From Rhodoblastus sp963704565 (lineage in GTDB: Bacteria > Pseudomonadota > Alphaproteobacteria > Rhizobiales > Beijerinckiaceae), in NCBI GenBank assembly GCA_963704565.1, contig OY969917.1:1736001-1800000 (forward strand): a stretch of DNA of 64,000 nt, given 5' to 3'. Positions 42,569 to 64,000 of this stretch are shown here, piece by piece. A program made the translations under genes and the position numbers. The notes under the pieces were generated by a model. The model had not been told where the DNA came from, did not search any database, and saw only the letters and a list, made by a program, of their open reading frames with translations. Position 1 is the stretch's first letter; each line of letters begins with the position of its first letter.

Positions 42569-42928
42569 ATGAAACTCACAAAATTCGCCTTCGCTGTCCT
42601 GTTCACCGCTGGAATGATCGGCCAGGCCGCGGCCGCCGACCCGGCCGGAACCTACAAACGGTCGAACGGCGACACGGTCAAGGTTTCCGTGGTCGGCGGC
42701 AGGCTCTATTGCAAGATCGTCGCGGGCAGCCAGCCGGGCTTCGAAATGTGCCATGGCATGAGCAAGGCCGGCGGCTCGGTCTGGAAGGGCTCGAACATGA
42801 AACACCCCTCGATGCCCGGCATGATGACCTTCAATGGCACCGTCAACATCACCAGCGGCGGACTGTCGATCAAGGGCTGCGCGGTCGGCGAATCCATGTG
42901 CGATTCCGAAAGCTGGACCCGCATGTGA
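42569..42928 (+). CDS. DUF2147-like small periplasmic protein
   Basis: A 119-residue protein with a signal peptide (residues 1-22, ending QAAA). The mature part starts DPAGTYKRSNGDTVKVSV and has four cysteines; the GTYKR opening and GCAVGESMCDSESWTR ending resemble DUF2147 proteins. Strong GGGAGGAAG ribosome-binding site. Followed by an excellent terminator. Function unknown. Confidence 0.8.
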   Translation: MKLTKFAFAVLFTAGMIGQAAAADPAGTYKRSNGDTVKVSVVGGRLYCKIVAGSQPGFEMCHGMSKAGGSVWKGSNMKHPSMPGMMTFNGTVNITSGGLSIKGCAVGESMCDSESWTRM

Positions 42929-42955
42929 TTTTTGGCGGCGCTTCTCGCAGCCACG

Positions 42956-42986
42956 CTCCCGGCCCCGACGGCCGGGAGTTTTTTTT
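42956..42986 (+). terminator. Rho-independent terminator of the DUF2147-like gene
   Basis: Nine-base stem CTCCCGGCC/GGCCGGGAG, five-base loop, then eight T. It starts 28 bp after the stop codon. Confidence 0.9.
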
Positions 42987-43285
42987 GAAAAAGACCTTCA
43001 AGCCGCCACCGCCAAGGCGCCCGCGCCCCTCGCAATGCAGATTCCCTCTCCCCGCTAGATGGCCTGGACAAATCCACGGGTCAAGCCCTGGGACGGCCAC
43101 GACGGCCCATAGCAATTGTTCTTAACCTGGAATCGGAGCCTGGACGTTTTTCCCTCCCCCTTGTGGGGAGGGTCAGGATGGGGGCCACAGGTGGAAACGT
43201 CGGGCGCTCTCACCCCCACCCCTGCCCTCCCCACGAGGGGGAGGGAGTTTGGTCCCGGCGCTTCCCGATCCTGGGAGGAAAAAAC
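42987..43285. other. Intergenic region with inverted GC-rich repeat pair
   Basis: No gene seen. Two 21-bp self-complementary sequences, CCCTCCCCCTTGTGGGGAGG (plus G) at 43152-43172 and its near inverted copy at 43225-43245, can each fold and can also pair with each other. They recall the CCCTCTCCCC palindromes around the DUF559 gene and may act in mRNA end formation for pccA. Confidence 0.6.
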
Positions 43286-45292
<2,007 letters not shown>

Positions 45293-45455
45293 TCAGGCCC
45301 CAAAAGCGGAACGAGCCCGGCCTTGGCAAGACAAGGCCAATGCGGGATTTTTTTATGATCGATCCGCTTTTATGGGAACTGGCCGCCCACGTCCAGCAGC
45401 CAAAGGTTTAAGCAGGCTTGGGAAAACCGGCGGCGCGCCGGGGGAAGCCTGTTTC

Positions 45456-45941
45456 TCAGTCGTCGCGCGCCAGTTCGGCCTGGACCTCGGGCGCGGCGAC
45501 GCGGGCGCGGACGGCGGCGATCAGCCAGCCCGGCGCGCGGTGCGCCTCGGCCAGGACATTGGCGAGAAGCGCGACGCCGGTCGGCAGGCGGCAGCGGTCG
45601 ACCTCTTGCACCAGCCATTCGGCCTGTTCATCAACGACCACTCCAGTCGGCCGGCTTTGCCAAACCACATGGTCCGTCAAGCATTCGACAAGAAATTCGG
45701 TCCATTCGGCGCAGGGCGCGTCCTGGGCGCGCTCGAGGTCGAACAAGGCCTGGGCCTCGTCGAGATTCACGCCCTCGTCCTCGAACAGGGCCCGCCGCAA
45801 CTGGCGCACGTCGGCGGGAAGAAGGTCGCGCCCGCCCCGGGCCAGGGAGAAAATCAGGGCGCGGCGTTCGTCGAAAGTCTCCAGCCCGAAAAGAGAAATT
45901 TTCGCGGCGCTTGCTTGGTTCATGATCGGCGTCTCCATCAT
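45456..45941 (-). CDS. Conserved hypothetical protein (161 aa)
   Basis: A 161-residue acidic, helical, cytoplasmic protein (FALEDEGVNLDEAQ-like segment, then EWTEFLVECLTDHVVWQ, then EAEWLVQEVDRC-like segment). It appears to be a conserved alphaproteobacterial hypothetical. The start could be 45941, 45938 or the later MNQASAAK codon at 45923. No function can be assigned. It sits between pccA and the flavin reductase on the same strand with spacing of about 160 and 80 bp. Confidence 0.65.
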   Translation of the reverse strand: MMETPIMNQASAAKISLFGLETFDERRALIFSLARGGRDLLPADVRQLRRALFEDEGVNLDEAQALFDLERAQDAPCAEWTEFLVECLTDHVVWQSRPTGVVVDEQAEWLVQEVDRCRLPTGVALLANVLAEAHRAPGWLIAAVRARVAAPEVQAELARDD

Positions 45942-46019
45942 GAGCGCAAGTTAAACCGCGCCAACTTGCTCGAAGCTAAACGATCAGAGTCAACGGCTGG
46001 AAAGGTTAACCGAGGCTTG

Positions 46020-46511
46020 TCACAGATGATCGTCGGCGCGGCGGTAGCCGCGCCGATGGTAGATCAGGCTCGCGCCCTCGTCGCGGCGCGCCACGGTTTC
46101 GACCTGGCCGATGAGGATGTGGTGCGTGCCGACATCCTTCACCTCGATCAGGCGGCAATCGAAATTGGCGAGCGCGCCGACCAGCAGCGGCGCGCCCGTC
46201 GCGCCCTTGCGCCAGACGCCATGGCTGAATTTTTCGGCGAAATGCTCGTGGGTGCGGCCGGCGAAAACATCGGCCAGCTCGTGGTCCTCGACGCCGAGCG
46301 AATTGACGCTGAACACCTTGTTTTCGAGAAAACGCGGCGCGGAGGGCGACTTCCGGTTGACGCAGACCAGCAAGGTCGCCGGCTGGTCGGTGACGGAAGC
46401 GAGCGCGGTCACGGTCATGCCGGCGATTCCGGCCGGCCCGTCGGTCGCGACGATATGGACGGGCGAGGCGATTTCGCTCATCGCGTCGCGATAGGCCTGC
46501 GGATCGAGCAT
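46020..46511 (-). CDS. Flavin reductase family protein
   Basis: A 163-residue FMN-binding split-barrel reductase. Typical blocks are SPVHIVATDGPAGIAGMTVTALASVTDQPATLLVCVN and FSVNSLGVEDHELADVFAG, then the closing YHRRGYRR. Such proteins supply reduced flavin to a monooxygenase. ATG 46511 is used, although TTG 46514 is also possible. No partner oxygenase lies nearby. Confidence 0.88.
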   Translation of the reverse strand: MLDPQAYRDAMSEIASPVHIVATDGPAGIAGMTVTALASVTDQPATLLVCVNRKSPSAPRFLENKVFSVNSLGVEDHELADVFAGRTHEHFAEKFSHGVWRKGATGAPLLVGALANFDCRLIEVKDVGTHHILIGQVETVARRDEGASLIYHRRGYRRADDHL

Positions 46512-47229
46512 CAATGTCCCTTCAACTGCGGTTTCACGCCTGCGGCGGCGTCCCGCGATCTTGCCGGACTGCTCTTACCGCGCGGTGAAAGCATTTGAAA
46601 GGACGAGTCCGCGCCGCTCGGCGCGGAAGCGGATCAAGGCGACGCGCGGATCGTCCCGCGCGGCGCGTTTTCGTCAGACGAATTTGAAATCGGCCTTATC
46701 GTTTTTCAGCATCGCCTCGCTGACGTTGCTCAGCATCACGCTGTCGCCGGCGTTGTCGTGGATGGTCACGGGGCCGGAGCCGCTGCCCGTCGCGGAGGCG
46801 ACCAGATTGTTCCATGCGGTGAAGGCGTCGCCGGCCCCGAAGGCCGACATCTGGAACTGGAGCGTGTCCGCGCCGGCGCCGCTCAAGACCAGACCGTTGA
46901 CGGTGTCATGCCATGTCTGGCTGACAAGCGTCGCCGCGGTGAACCCCAGCTCGGCGTCGGTCGCTCCGCTCGTATTGATCGTCTCCGTAATGTGGGCGTT
47001 GAGGCTGAAGACGTCGGCGCCTGTCGCGACGCTCAATTGCGCCGGCCCGACCGAGACGATGTCTCCAGCGCCATAGAGCGTCAGCGTCCCCGTCCCATTG
47101 GCGTTGTCGACGGCGAGGGCCGACCCGACGCCGCCCGAATTATAGACGCTCTCATAGGAAACATCTGATTGTCCCGAGATATTCAGGTGGGCGATGTCGT
47201 AGCTGCCGTCGGAATTGACCGTCTTTTGT

Positions 47230-48470
47230 TGCGCCAGCACGCCGTCGATGGTCAGCGCATAGCCGCCGTTCGACAGGAGCGTCTCGGAAGCCACAGCCGT
47301 ACCGGCTCCATTGGCGTCGCTGTAGAACGTCTCCTGATCGAGCACGCCCGAAGACGTATAGCCGAAGTCGTAGGAGGCGTAGGGCTGGCCCCAGGCCGAG
47401 CCGGAGGCCTCGGTGAGAAGATCGTAACTGCCGTCGGCGTTCACCGTCTTGGTCTGATGGAGCGCGCCGTCGAGGGTCAGCGTATAGCCTCCGTTCGACT
47501 GGAGCGTCTCGGAGGCCACAATCGCGCCGGCTCCGTTGGCGTCGCTGTAGAACGTCTCCTGGTCGAGCACGCCCGCCGACGTATAGCCGAAGTCGTAAGA
47601 GGCGTAGGGCTGGCCCCAGGCCGAGCCGGCGGCGTCGTGGAGGATATCGTAGCCGCCGTTGGCCTGGATCGTCTCGGAAGCCACAATCGTGCCGGTTCCG
47701 TTGGCGCCGCTGTAGAACCTCTCCTGGTCGAGCACGCCCGCCGACGTATAGGTGAAGTCGTAGGAGGCGTAGGGCTGGCCCCAGGCCGAGCCGGAGGCCT
47801 CGGTGAGAAGATCGTAGCTGCCGTCGGCGTTCACCGTCTTGGTCTGATGGAGCGCGCCGTCGATGGTGAGCTCATAGCCGCCGTTCGACTGGAGCGTCTC
47901 GGAGGCCACAATCGTGCCGGTTCCGTTGGCGCCGCTGTAGAACCTCTCCTGGTCGAGCACGCCCGCCGACGTATAGGTGAAGTCGTAGGAGGCGTAGGGC
48001 TGGCCCCAGGCCGAGCCGGTGGCGTCGTGGAGGATATCGTAGCCGCCGTTGGCCTGGATCGTCTCGGAAGCCACAATCGTGCCGGTTCCGTTGGCGCCGC
48101 TGTAGAACCTCTCCTGGTCGAGCACGCCCGCCGACGTATAGGTGAAGTCGTAGGAGGCATAGGGCTGGCCCCAGGCCGAGCCGGAGGCCTCGGTGAGAAG
48201 ATCGTAGCTGCCGTCGGCGTTCACCGTCTTGGTCTGATGGAGCGCGCCGTCGATGGTGAGCTCATAGCCGCCGTTCGACTGGAGCGTCTCGGAGGCCACA
48301 ATCGTGCCGGTTCCGTTGGCTCCGCTGTAGAACGTCTCCTGATCGAGCACGCCCGCCGACGTATAGGTGAAGTCGTAGGAGGCGTAGGGCTGGCCCCAGG
48401 CCGAGCCGGCGGTGTCGTGGAGGATATCGTAGCTGCCGTCGGCGTTCCAGGTTTCGGTCTGGTAAAGCGT
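47230..48470 (-). repeat. Alternating 55/75-residue coding tandem repeat
   Basis: Six copies of GSAWGQPYASYDF recur at intervals of 225, 165, 225, 165 and 225 bp, so the true unit is a 390-bp pair (75 plus 55 residues). DNA identity between units is very high. The long unit includes IDGALHQTKTVNADGSYDL, the short unit NGGYDILHDA. High identity implies recent expansion by unequal recombination. Confidence 0.9.
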
Positions 48471-51400
48471 CGTCCCGTTGTACCAGTTTTCGCTCGCCAC
48501 CTTGCCGTTGGCGTAAGCCACGTCGATGCTAGTGTAGGGTTTGCCCGTGACGCCGAGATAGTCGATGTTCCGGGTCGAGCCATCGGCGTTGAAGGTCTGG
48601 ATTTCGACGCTGCCGCCGCTATACGGCTCTTCCAGCGTGATCCCGGCCGTCCCGAGCGCCGCCTTTTGCGCGGTGGTGAAGAAGACGTCGGTGTCCGAAG
48701 CCTCGATCTGGGTGACGCCCAGCGCCGCGAGCGCCGTAATATTGGCGGCGGACAATTTGGTCAGGGAATTGGCGACGTCCTCGACGGTGACGGCGAGGCC
48801 ATCCGGGTTTTCGAGGACGGTCGTTCCGTTCTCGATCGCCACAGCCTGGGCGACATCGATGACGAGCGGGGCGCCGCCCGCCACGATCACATTGTTGAAG
48901 GCCTGCGACAAAGCAGCGCTGAAATCGGCGGCGTTGCCGTAAGCATCGGCGACCGTCGCGCCATTGGTCACGCCCGAAATCTCCAGCCCGGACGAGGCCT
49001 GGCCCGAACCGACCGTATAAGTGAAGGCCAGTTCGTCGGACGCGCCGAGCGCGGCGGTGGCGGTCGCGTCATAGCTGGCGACGCCGCCATTGCTCAGCGT
49101 GAATGCCGGAACGCCGCCGGAGACCGAAACCGCCTCGTCGAAGCTGACGACAAATTCAATCTGGGTGCCGGGCGCCGCGATGACATTGGCCGGCGAAACC
49201 ACGACCGCCGAGACGGTCGGCGGAATCGTGTCCACCGCGAAGACGGCCGAGGTCGCGCCCGCGCCCGCCACGCCTTGGACGTGATAGGACTGGTTGGTGA
49301 CGCTCACCGTGGCCGAGGCGAGGTCGGTATTGGCGTCGGCCGTGTAGGTCGCCGTATAAACGTCGCCGGAGCCGATGAGAGTGCTCAGCGTTCCGCCGGT
49401 GGCCTTGACATCGGTGAGGCTGAAGTCGCTCGGCGCGGCGCTGAAGGTGAAGGTGACGGCCGTGGTGTCGTCGGCTTCGGTGAGCTGCGAGTCGCCCACC
49501 CCGACCGAAACCGTCGGCTGCACCAGCGTGAACGTGGCCGGGCTGCTTGTTCCGACATTGCCGGCGGCGTCCGTGGCCTGGGCCGTGATCGCATTCGCGC
49601 CGTTGTTGGAGAGCGTCACATTCGCCGACCAGTCGCCGGTGACGGAATCCGACTGTGCGGTTCCGATCGCCGTCCCGCCATCCAAGACGGTTACGGTTTC
49701 GCCCGCGTCATTAGTGTCGAGCGTGCCTGCAATCGTCTGCTGCAGCGAACCGACGAAGCCGCCGGCGCTGGTTATCGTCACCACCGGCGGGGCGGTCTTG
49801 ATCGTCACGTCGAGCGGCGCGGAATTCGGTGAGGCGACGCCGGTCGCATTGACGGCGGTCGCGGTCAGCACATGCGCGCCATCGGCGAGGGTCGGGGTCT
49901 GGAGGCTCCAGGCGCCGGTGGTGGCGTCGGCCGTCGTCGTTCCGATGGCGGTCGAACCGTCATAGAGCGTGACCGACGCGCCGGGATCCGCCGAGCCGGT
50001 GACGACCGGCGTGGCGTCGTTGGTGATGTCCGCGGTTTTCGACGGGCCGCTGATCGATGCGGGCGTCAGCGCAAGGTTGGCGGGCGCGACGGTTCCGACC
50101 TCGATCGTCGTGTCGGGCGTCGCGTGCGGCGCTTCGACATTGCCGGCGTTGTCGGCGGCGATCGAACTGAAGGCGTAAATGTGGCCGTCCTCGCCAGTGA
50201 AGATCGCGTTGGTCTGGGTCGTGTTGGTGAGCCAGGCCGTGACGGGGCCGCCGTCCTCGGAGACGAGGATCGTGTAGCTCGCGACGCCCGAGCCTTGCGA
50301 ATCGTCCACGCCGGACCAGCTGACCTCGAACTGCGTCTGGGCGGTTTGGGCCGGCAACGCCTGAACCGAACTCGTCGGCGCGACCGCATCGACCGTGTTG
50401 GTGATTGTCGCCGTGTCGAGCGGAGGCTGATTATCGAACACGACCTGCGCCTGCGCGCCGATCGCCGCACCCGTCACATCGGCGGACCTGGCCTGGACGG
50501 TGTAAGATACGAAACCGTCGCCGATTCCCGTGCCGTCGTCCACCGGCAGGAAGCCGATTTCCGGATTGGTCGGCGTCTCGCCGGTCGCCGGATCGATCGT
50601 GTCGAAAGTCCAGGTCACCACGCCGGTGGCGACGTTGACAGCCGCGGCGACGAAAACATCGTAGCCTTTGGTCGCCGACAGGTCGATCGTCGTGGAATAG
50701 AACGCCTGCGAGCCGGTAAGGACATAGGTCTGCTGGTCGAATCCGAAGCTGGTGATGCGGAAAGTGCGCCAATCCAGATTGGGATCGAGCTGCTCGGCGA
50801 TCGTCACGTCCTGCGCGGGCGCGCTGGCCGTGGCCTCGTTCTGGAAGTCGACCGTGTAGCCCAGAGGCGCCGAGCCGGAGACAAAGGCCTGCGGACCGAA
50901 ACCGGCCGGACCGACGATCGCGTTGGGATCCTGCGGGGTGACGTTTTCGACGTTCTGAGTTGTCGAATTGTTGTTCTTTGGATCGTTCGTCGTCCAGGTA
51001 TTGGTCGGATACCTGCTGAAGCTTGCGCCAACGCTCGCGCCAACGGTCCCGGACAAGGTCCAGATGGTATGTCCCTGAGAATTGCTCCCGATCGCGAACT
51101 GCACCGAGATGAACGGGAGGTTAAGGGTCCAGGTGTCGAACGGTCCCGACAAATCCCCGACATTGTTGCCATTCGTGATGTAGACGCCCGTGCCGACGCC
51201 CGCCGACCCTCCCGCGACAAACGACCCGCTTGGGTAATTGACGGTATTGTTAGTCTGCCCGCCAAGTTGCGAAAACGCTCCGCCCGAATAGAAGGCGCCT
51301 TGGGAAACCTGTCCCGTTCCATTGTCGAAGAAGGTTCCAATTCCGGCGCTTCCGCTCGCGCCCGAGCCAGCTCCGGGCACGCCGCCTTCGGCGCCGGCGG

Positions 51401-53784
51401 AATCGAGATTGCCAAATCCGAACTCGCCGCTTGGGTCGATCTCCAGAGCCGGCGTATTGTTCACATATGCGTATGGATTGCTTCCGCCAAAGGCTCCGGT
51501 CGGATCCATGGAAATGAAACGTCCCGTCGCGACGTCATAATACCTGGCCCTCATATCGACGAGGCCGTCGCTCGAAACGTCGCCGAGGCCTCCTGCGAAC
51601 TGGAACGGATTGGCCAGGGCGCCGGTGGACGCCAGCACGCCTCCATAGGGCAGGTAGTCATAGGAGTCGACGAGCGCGCCGTCAGCGCCGCTCACGCCGG
51701 TCACATTGTCCGTGAGATCGGTGATGTAATAGCCGGTCGCGCCGCTTTCATCGACGGCGGCGAGCCCGTTCGCGCCATAATCGTAAGTCGCGGCGACATT
51801 GCCCGAGGCGTTGTAAACCTGCGCGAGCGCGGCGAGCGGCCCGGTCGCCGCGGTGTCCAGCGCCAGCGGATTGACGATGTCGTTGCTCACGACGCCATTG
51901 GCGTCCGTCGAAACGACATTGCCGAGCGCATCGTAAGTATAGGTCGTCGTTCCGGTCGGCGAGACCACCGACGCAAGTTCGCCGACGTCGTTGTAAGTAT
52001 AGGTCGTCACGCCACTCGGCGAGACCGCGCTCGTCATTTCGCCGTCGGCGTTATAGGTATAGGTCGTGTCGCCGACCTGCACATATTGATCGAGCCCATT
52101 GGTCGTATAATTGGTGACGACTCCATTGTCCGTGCTGCTGACCAGATTGCCGGCGGCGTCATAGACATAGCTGATCGTCTGGCTCTGGATCGACGAATTG
52201 GTCGAGGCGAAATCGGACTCGGTCATTTCGCCGGAGGCGTTGTAGCCGTACGTCCAGGCTCCGTCGGTCGTTGCGACGCCCACGACCTGACCCGAGCCGT
52301 TGTAGCTGTAACGATAATCGCTGGCGGTCGTCCCATCCGCGTTCAGGCTCAGGATTTCGATCGGCGCGCCATTGGCGTTGTAGCTGTATTGCGTGCTGGC
52401 GCCGTTGCCCATCGTTTCGCCGGTCAGCTGGTTCGCGGCGTTATAGGTGTAGCTCTCGATCAGATTGCCCGAGCCATCCGTCATGGAGGTCAAGCGGCCG
52501 GCCGAATTGTAGCTGTAATTGGTGACCGCGCCGTTGGGGTCGGTGAGCGAGCTCAGTTCCCCTTCCGAGTTATAAGCATAGGAAAGAACCTGACCTTGCG
52601 GATTTGTCTCGCCGATCAGCTGGCCGGCGGAATTGTATGCGTACGTGGTCACGCCGCCGTCGGTCGCGGTCGCGCTCGTAAGTTCGCCGGCGGAATTGTA
52701 GCTATAGGACTGGGATGAGCCGTCGGAGAAACTCTCATGGGTAAGATTTCCGGCGCTGTCATAGGAATAGGTCGTCGTATCGCCTTCACCGTCGGCGCTG
52801 CTCAGGAGCAGGCCGCTGGCGCCATAGGTGTAAGTCGCGCCGCTTCCGTTCTCATAGGTCACGCCCGTGAGGTCGCCGGCGGAATTGTATGTGTATTGAA
52901 TCTTATCGCCAAGCTGATCCGTCAATTGGGTCAGCTCGTTTGTGCCCGGAGCATAGGTCGCCGTGACCGTATCCCCCTGCGGATCCGTGTAAGTTGTAAC
53001 ATTTCCTGACGCATTGTACGTATAGCTATAGGCGCTACCGTCCGGTTCTGTCGCCTCGGTCAACTGATCGGACGCATTATATTGCAGATTGACGACATCG
53101 CCGGTCGCGTTCTCGGCCTGCGCGACTTGGCCATTTGTATTGTAAAGCAGCGTCGTCGAATTGCCGAGCGCGTCGGTTTCGACAACCTCGCCCGCGCTCG
53201 GATAGCTGTAGGTGATCGCTCCAGACCCGCCGCTTCCCGTCTGCGAGGCCAGACGCCCCTGGCTATCGTAAGTGAAGGACTCGGTGGTCCCGTCAGGATT
53301 GACGATCTCCGTCAGCGCGTTGGCGTCGAGCGTCGTCGCGCTTGTCGCGGAGGCGTATGTGTAACTTGTGACTCCGTCTGGTCCGCTCGCGCTCAGGAGC
53401 TGGTCGCCGGCGGAATTATAGGTGTAGGTGACGGTCTGCCCATCGGAATCCGTGGCGCTGGTGATGCAACCCGCGCTGTTCGTGGTGAAGGCAATGCTTT
53501 CGCCGTCCGAATCGGTCACGCTCGCCAAGGTTCCGGCAGCGCTCCAGTTGGCCGTGATCGTATTGCCGTTCGCGTCGGTGATGCTGTCCAGTTTGCCGTT
53601 GGCGAGGAAACGTGTGACATCGCCAGCGGCGTCGGTCATCACATAAAGCCCGTTGTCGACGGCGAGCGTGGCGCCGTCTTCCCTCGTGTCGACGTAAGCT
53701 CCATCGGATTGCAGGGTAAAGGTCTCGATTCCCGACGGCAGCGTGACATAGACATCGCCGCTCGAATCCGTGACGGCGGAAATG

Positions 53785-64000
<10,216 letters not shown>

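Noticed and set aside
47230..48470. CRISPR-like regular repeats
   Set aside because: Spacing looks regular, but units are 165/225 bp, lie in frame within a coding sequence and have no unique spacers or cas genes.
47169..49832. 887-codon open frame on the plus strand
   Set aside because: It is antisense to the giant repeat protein. The repeating sequence VGGVGLAPGRAGG mirrors the tandem repeats of the real gene, and stop codons are rare on both strands in such GC-rich repeats.
49872..52718. 948-codon open frame on the plus strand
   Set aside because: Antisense to the YD-repeat and Ig-like parts of the giant gene; Arg/Gly-rich composition, no family motif.

Overview
The window reads as chromosomal DNA of a GC-rich alphaproteobacterium, most likely a hopanoid-producing member of the Hyphomicrobiales (Beijerinckiaceae/Methylocystaceae-like). 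The evidence is the extended-hopanoid genes hpnG, hpnH and hpnN, a GcrA-type zinc domain, two small secreted GCG-motif proteins, and RIME-like palindromic repeats of the rhizobial type. No rRNA, tRNA or CRISPR array was recognised.

Layout. 0-5.8 kb: small secreted proteins, then hopanoid genes hpnG(+), hpnH(-) and hpnN(+), ending in a decayed start of a mog-like gene. 5.8-11.05 kb: two tandem copies of an IS91-like element carrying a tyrosine recombinase plus an HUH/Y2 transposase. 11.05-15.2 kb: a gene remnant cut by the element, two small secreted proteins, an exported arylsulfatase and a small membrane protein. 15.28-17.89 kb: a third, inverted copy of the IS91-like element with a frameshifted recombinase, abutting a second gene remnant. 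18-19.8 kb: a small basic protein, two tandem palindromic repeats, a GcrA C-terminal-domain protein and an intact mog.

19.9-34.7 kb is dominated by two versions of the predicted peptide-modification system built from circularly permuted ATP-grasp, alpha-E and transglutaminase-like proteins. Version 1 (+ strand) has ATP-grasp and alpha-E fused, followed by a transglutaminase and a transglutaminase-DUF2126 protein. Version 2 (- strand) has them split and followed by a transglutaminase homologue that lacks the catalytic cysteine. Each version sits beside a vapBC toxin-antitoxin pair, and in version 2 the pair lies between alpha-E and the transglutaminase. DUF559, Lrp, an ABC-ATPase fragment and small proteins fill the gaps.

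35-46.5 kb: an RND efflux pump (adaptor plus permease), an IS5-family element inserted in the centre of an inverted pair of palindromic repeats, panC, a gamma-glutamylcyclotransferase, a DUF2147-like secreted protein, a propionyl-CoA carboxylase alpha subunit, a conserved hypothetical and a flavin reductase.

46.7-64 kb: one giant surface or secreted protein gene on the minus strand, open at the right window edge. It combines beta-helix-like repeats, Ig-like domains, about eight CARDB-like domains, a PPC domain, an Rhs/YD-repeat core, alternating 55/75-residue repeats and an acidic C-terminus. It is broken into two frames by an apparent single-base insertion at about 53838. Both the double ATP-grasp/alpha-E/transglutaminase locus and this giant chimera are good candidates for under-described biology.
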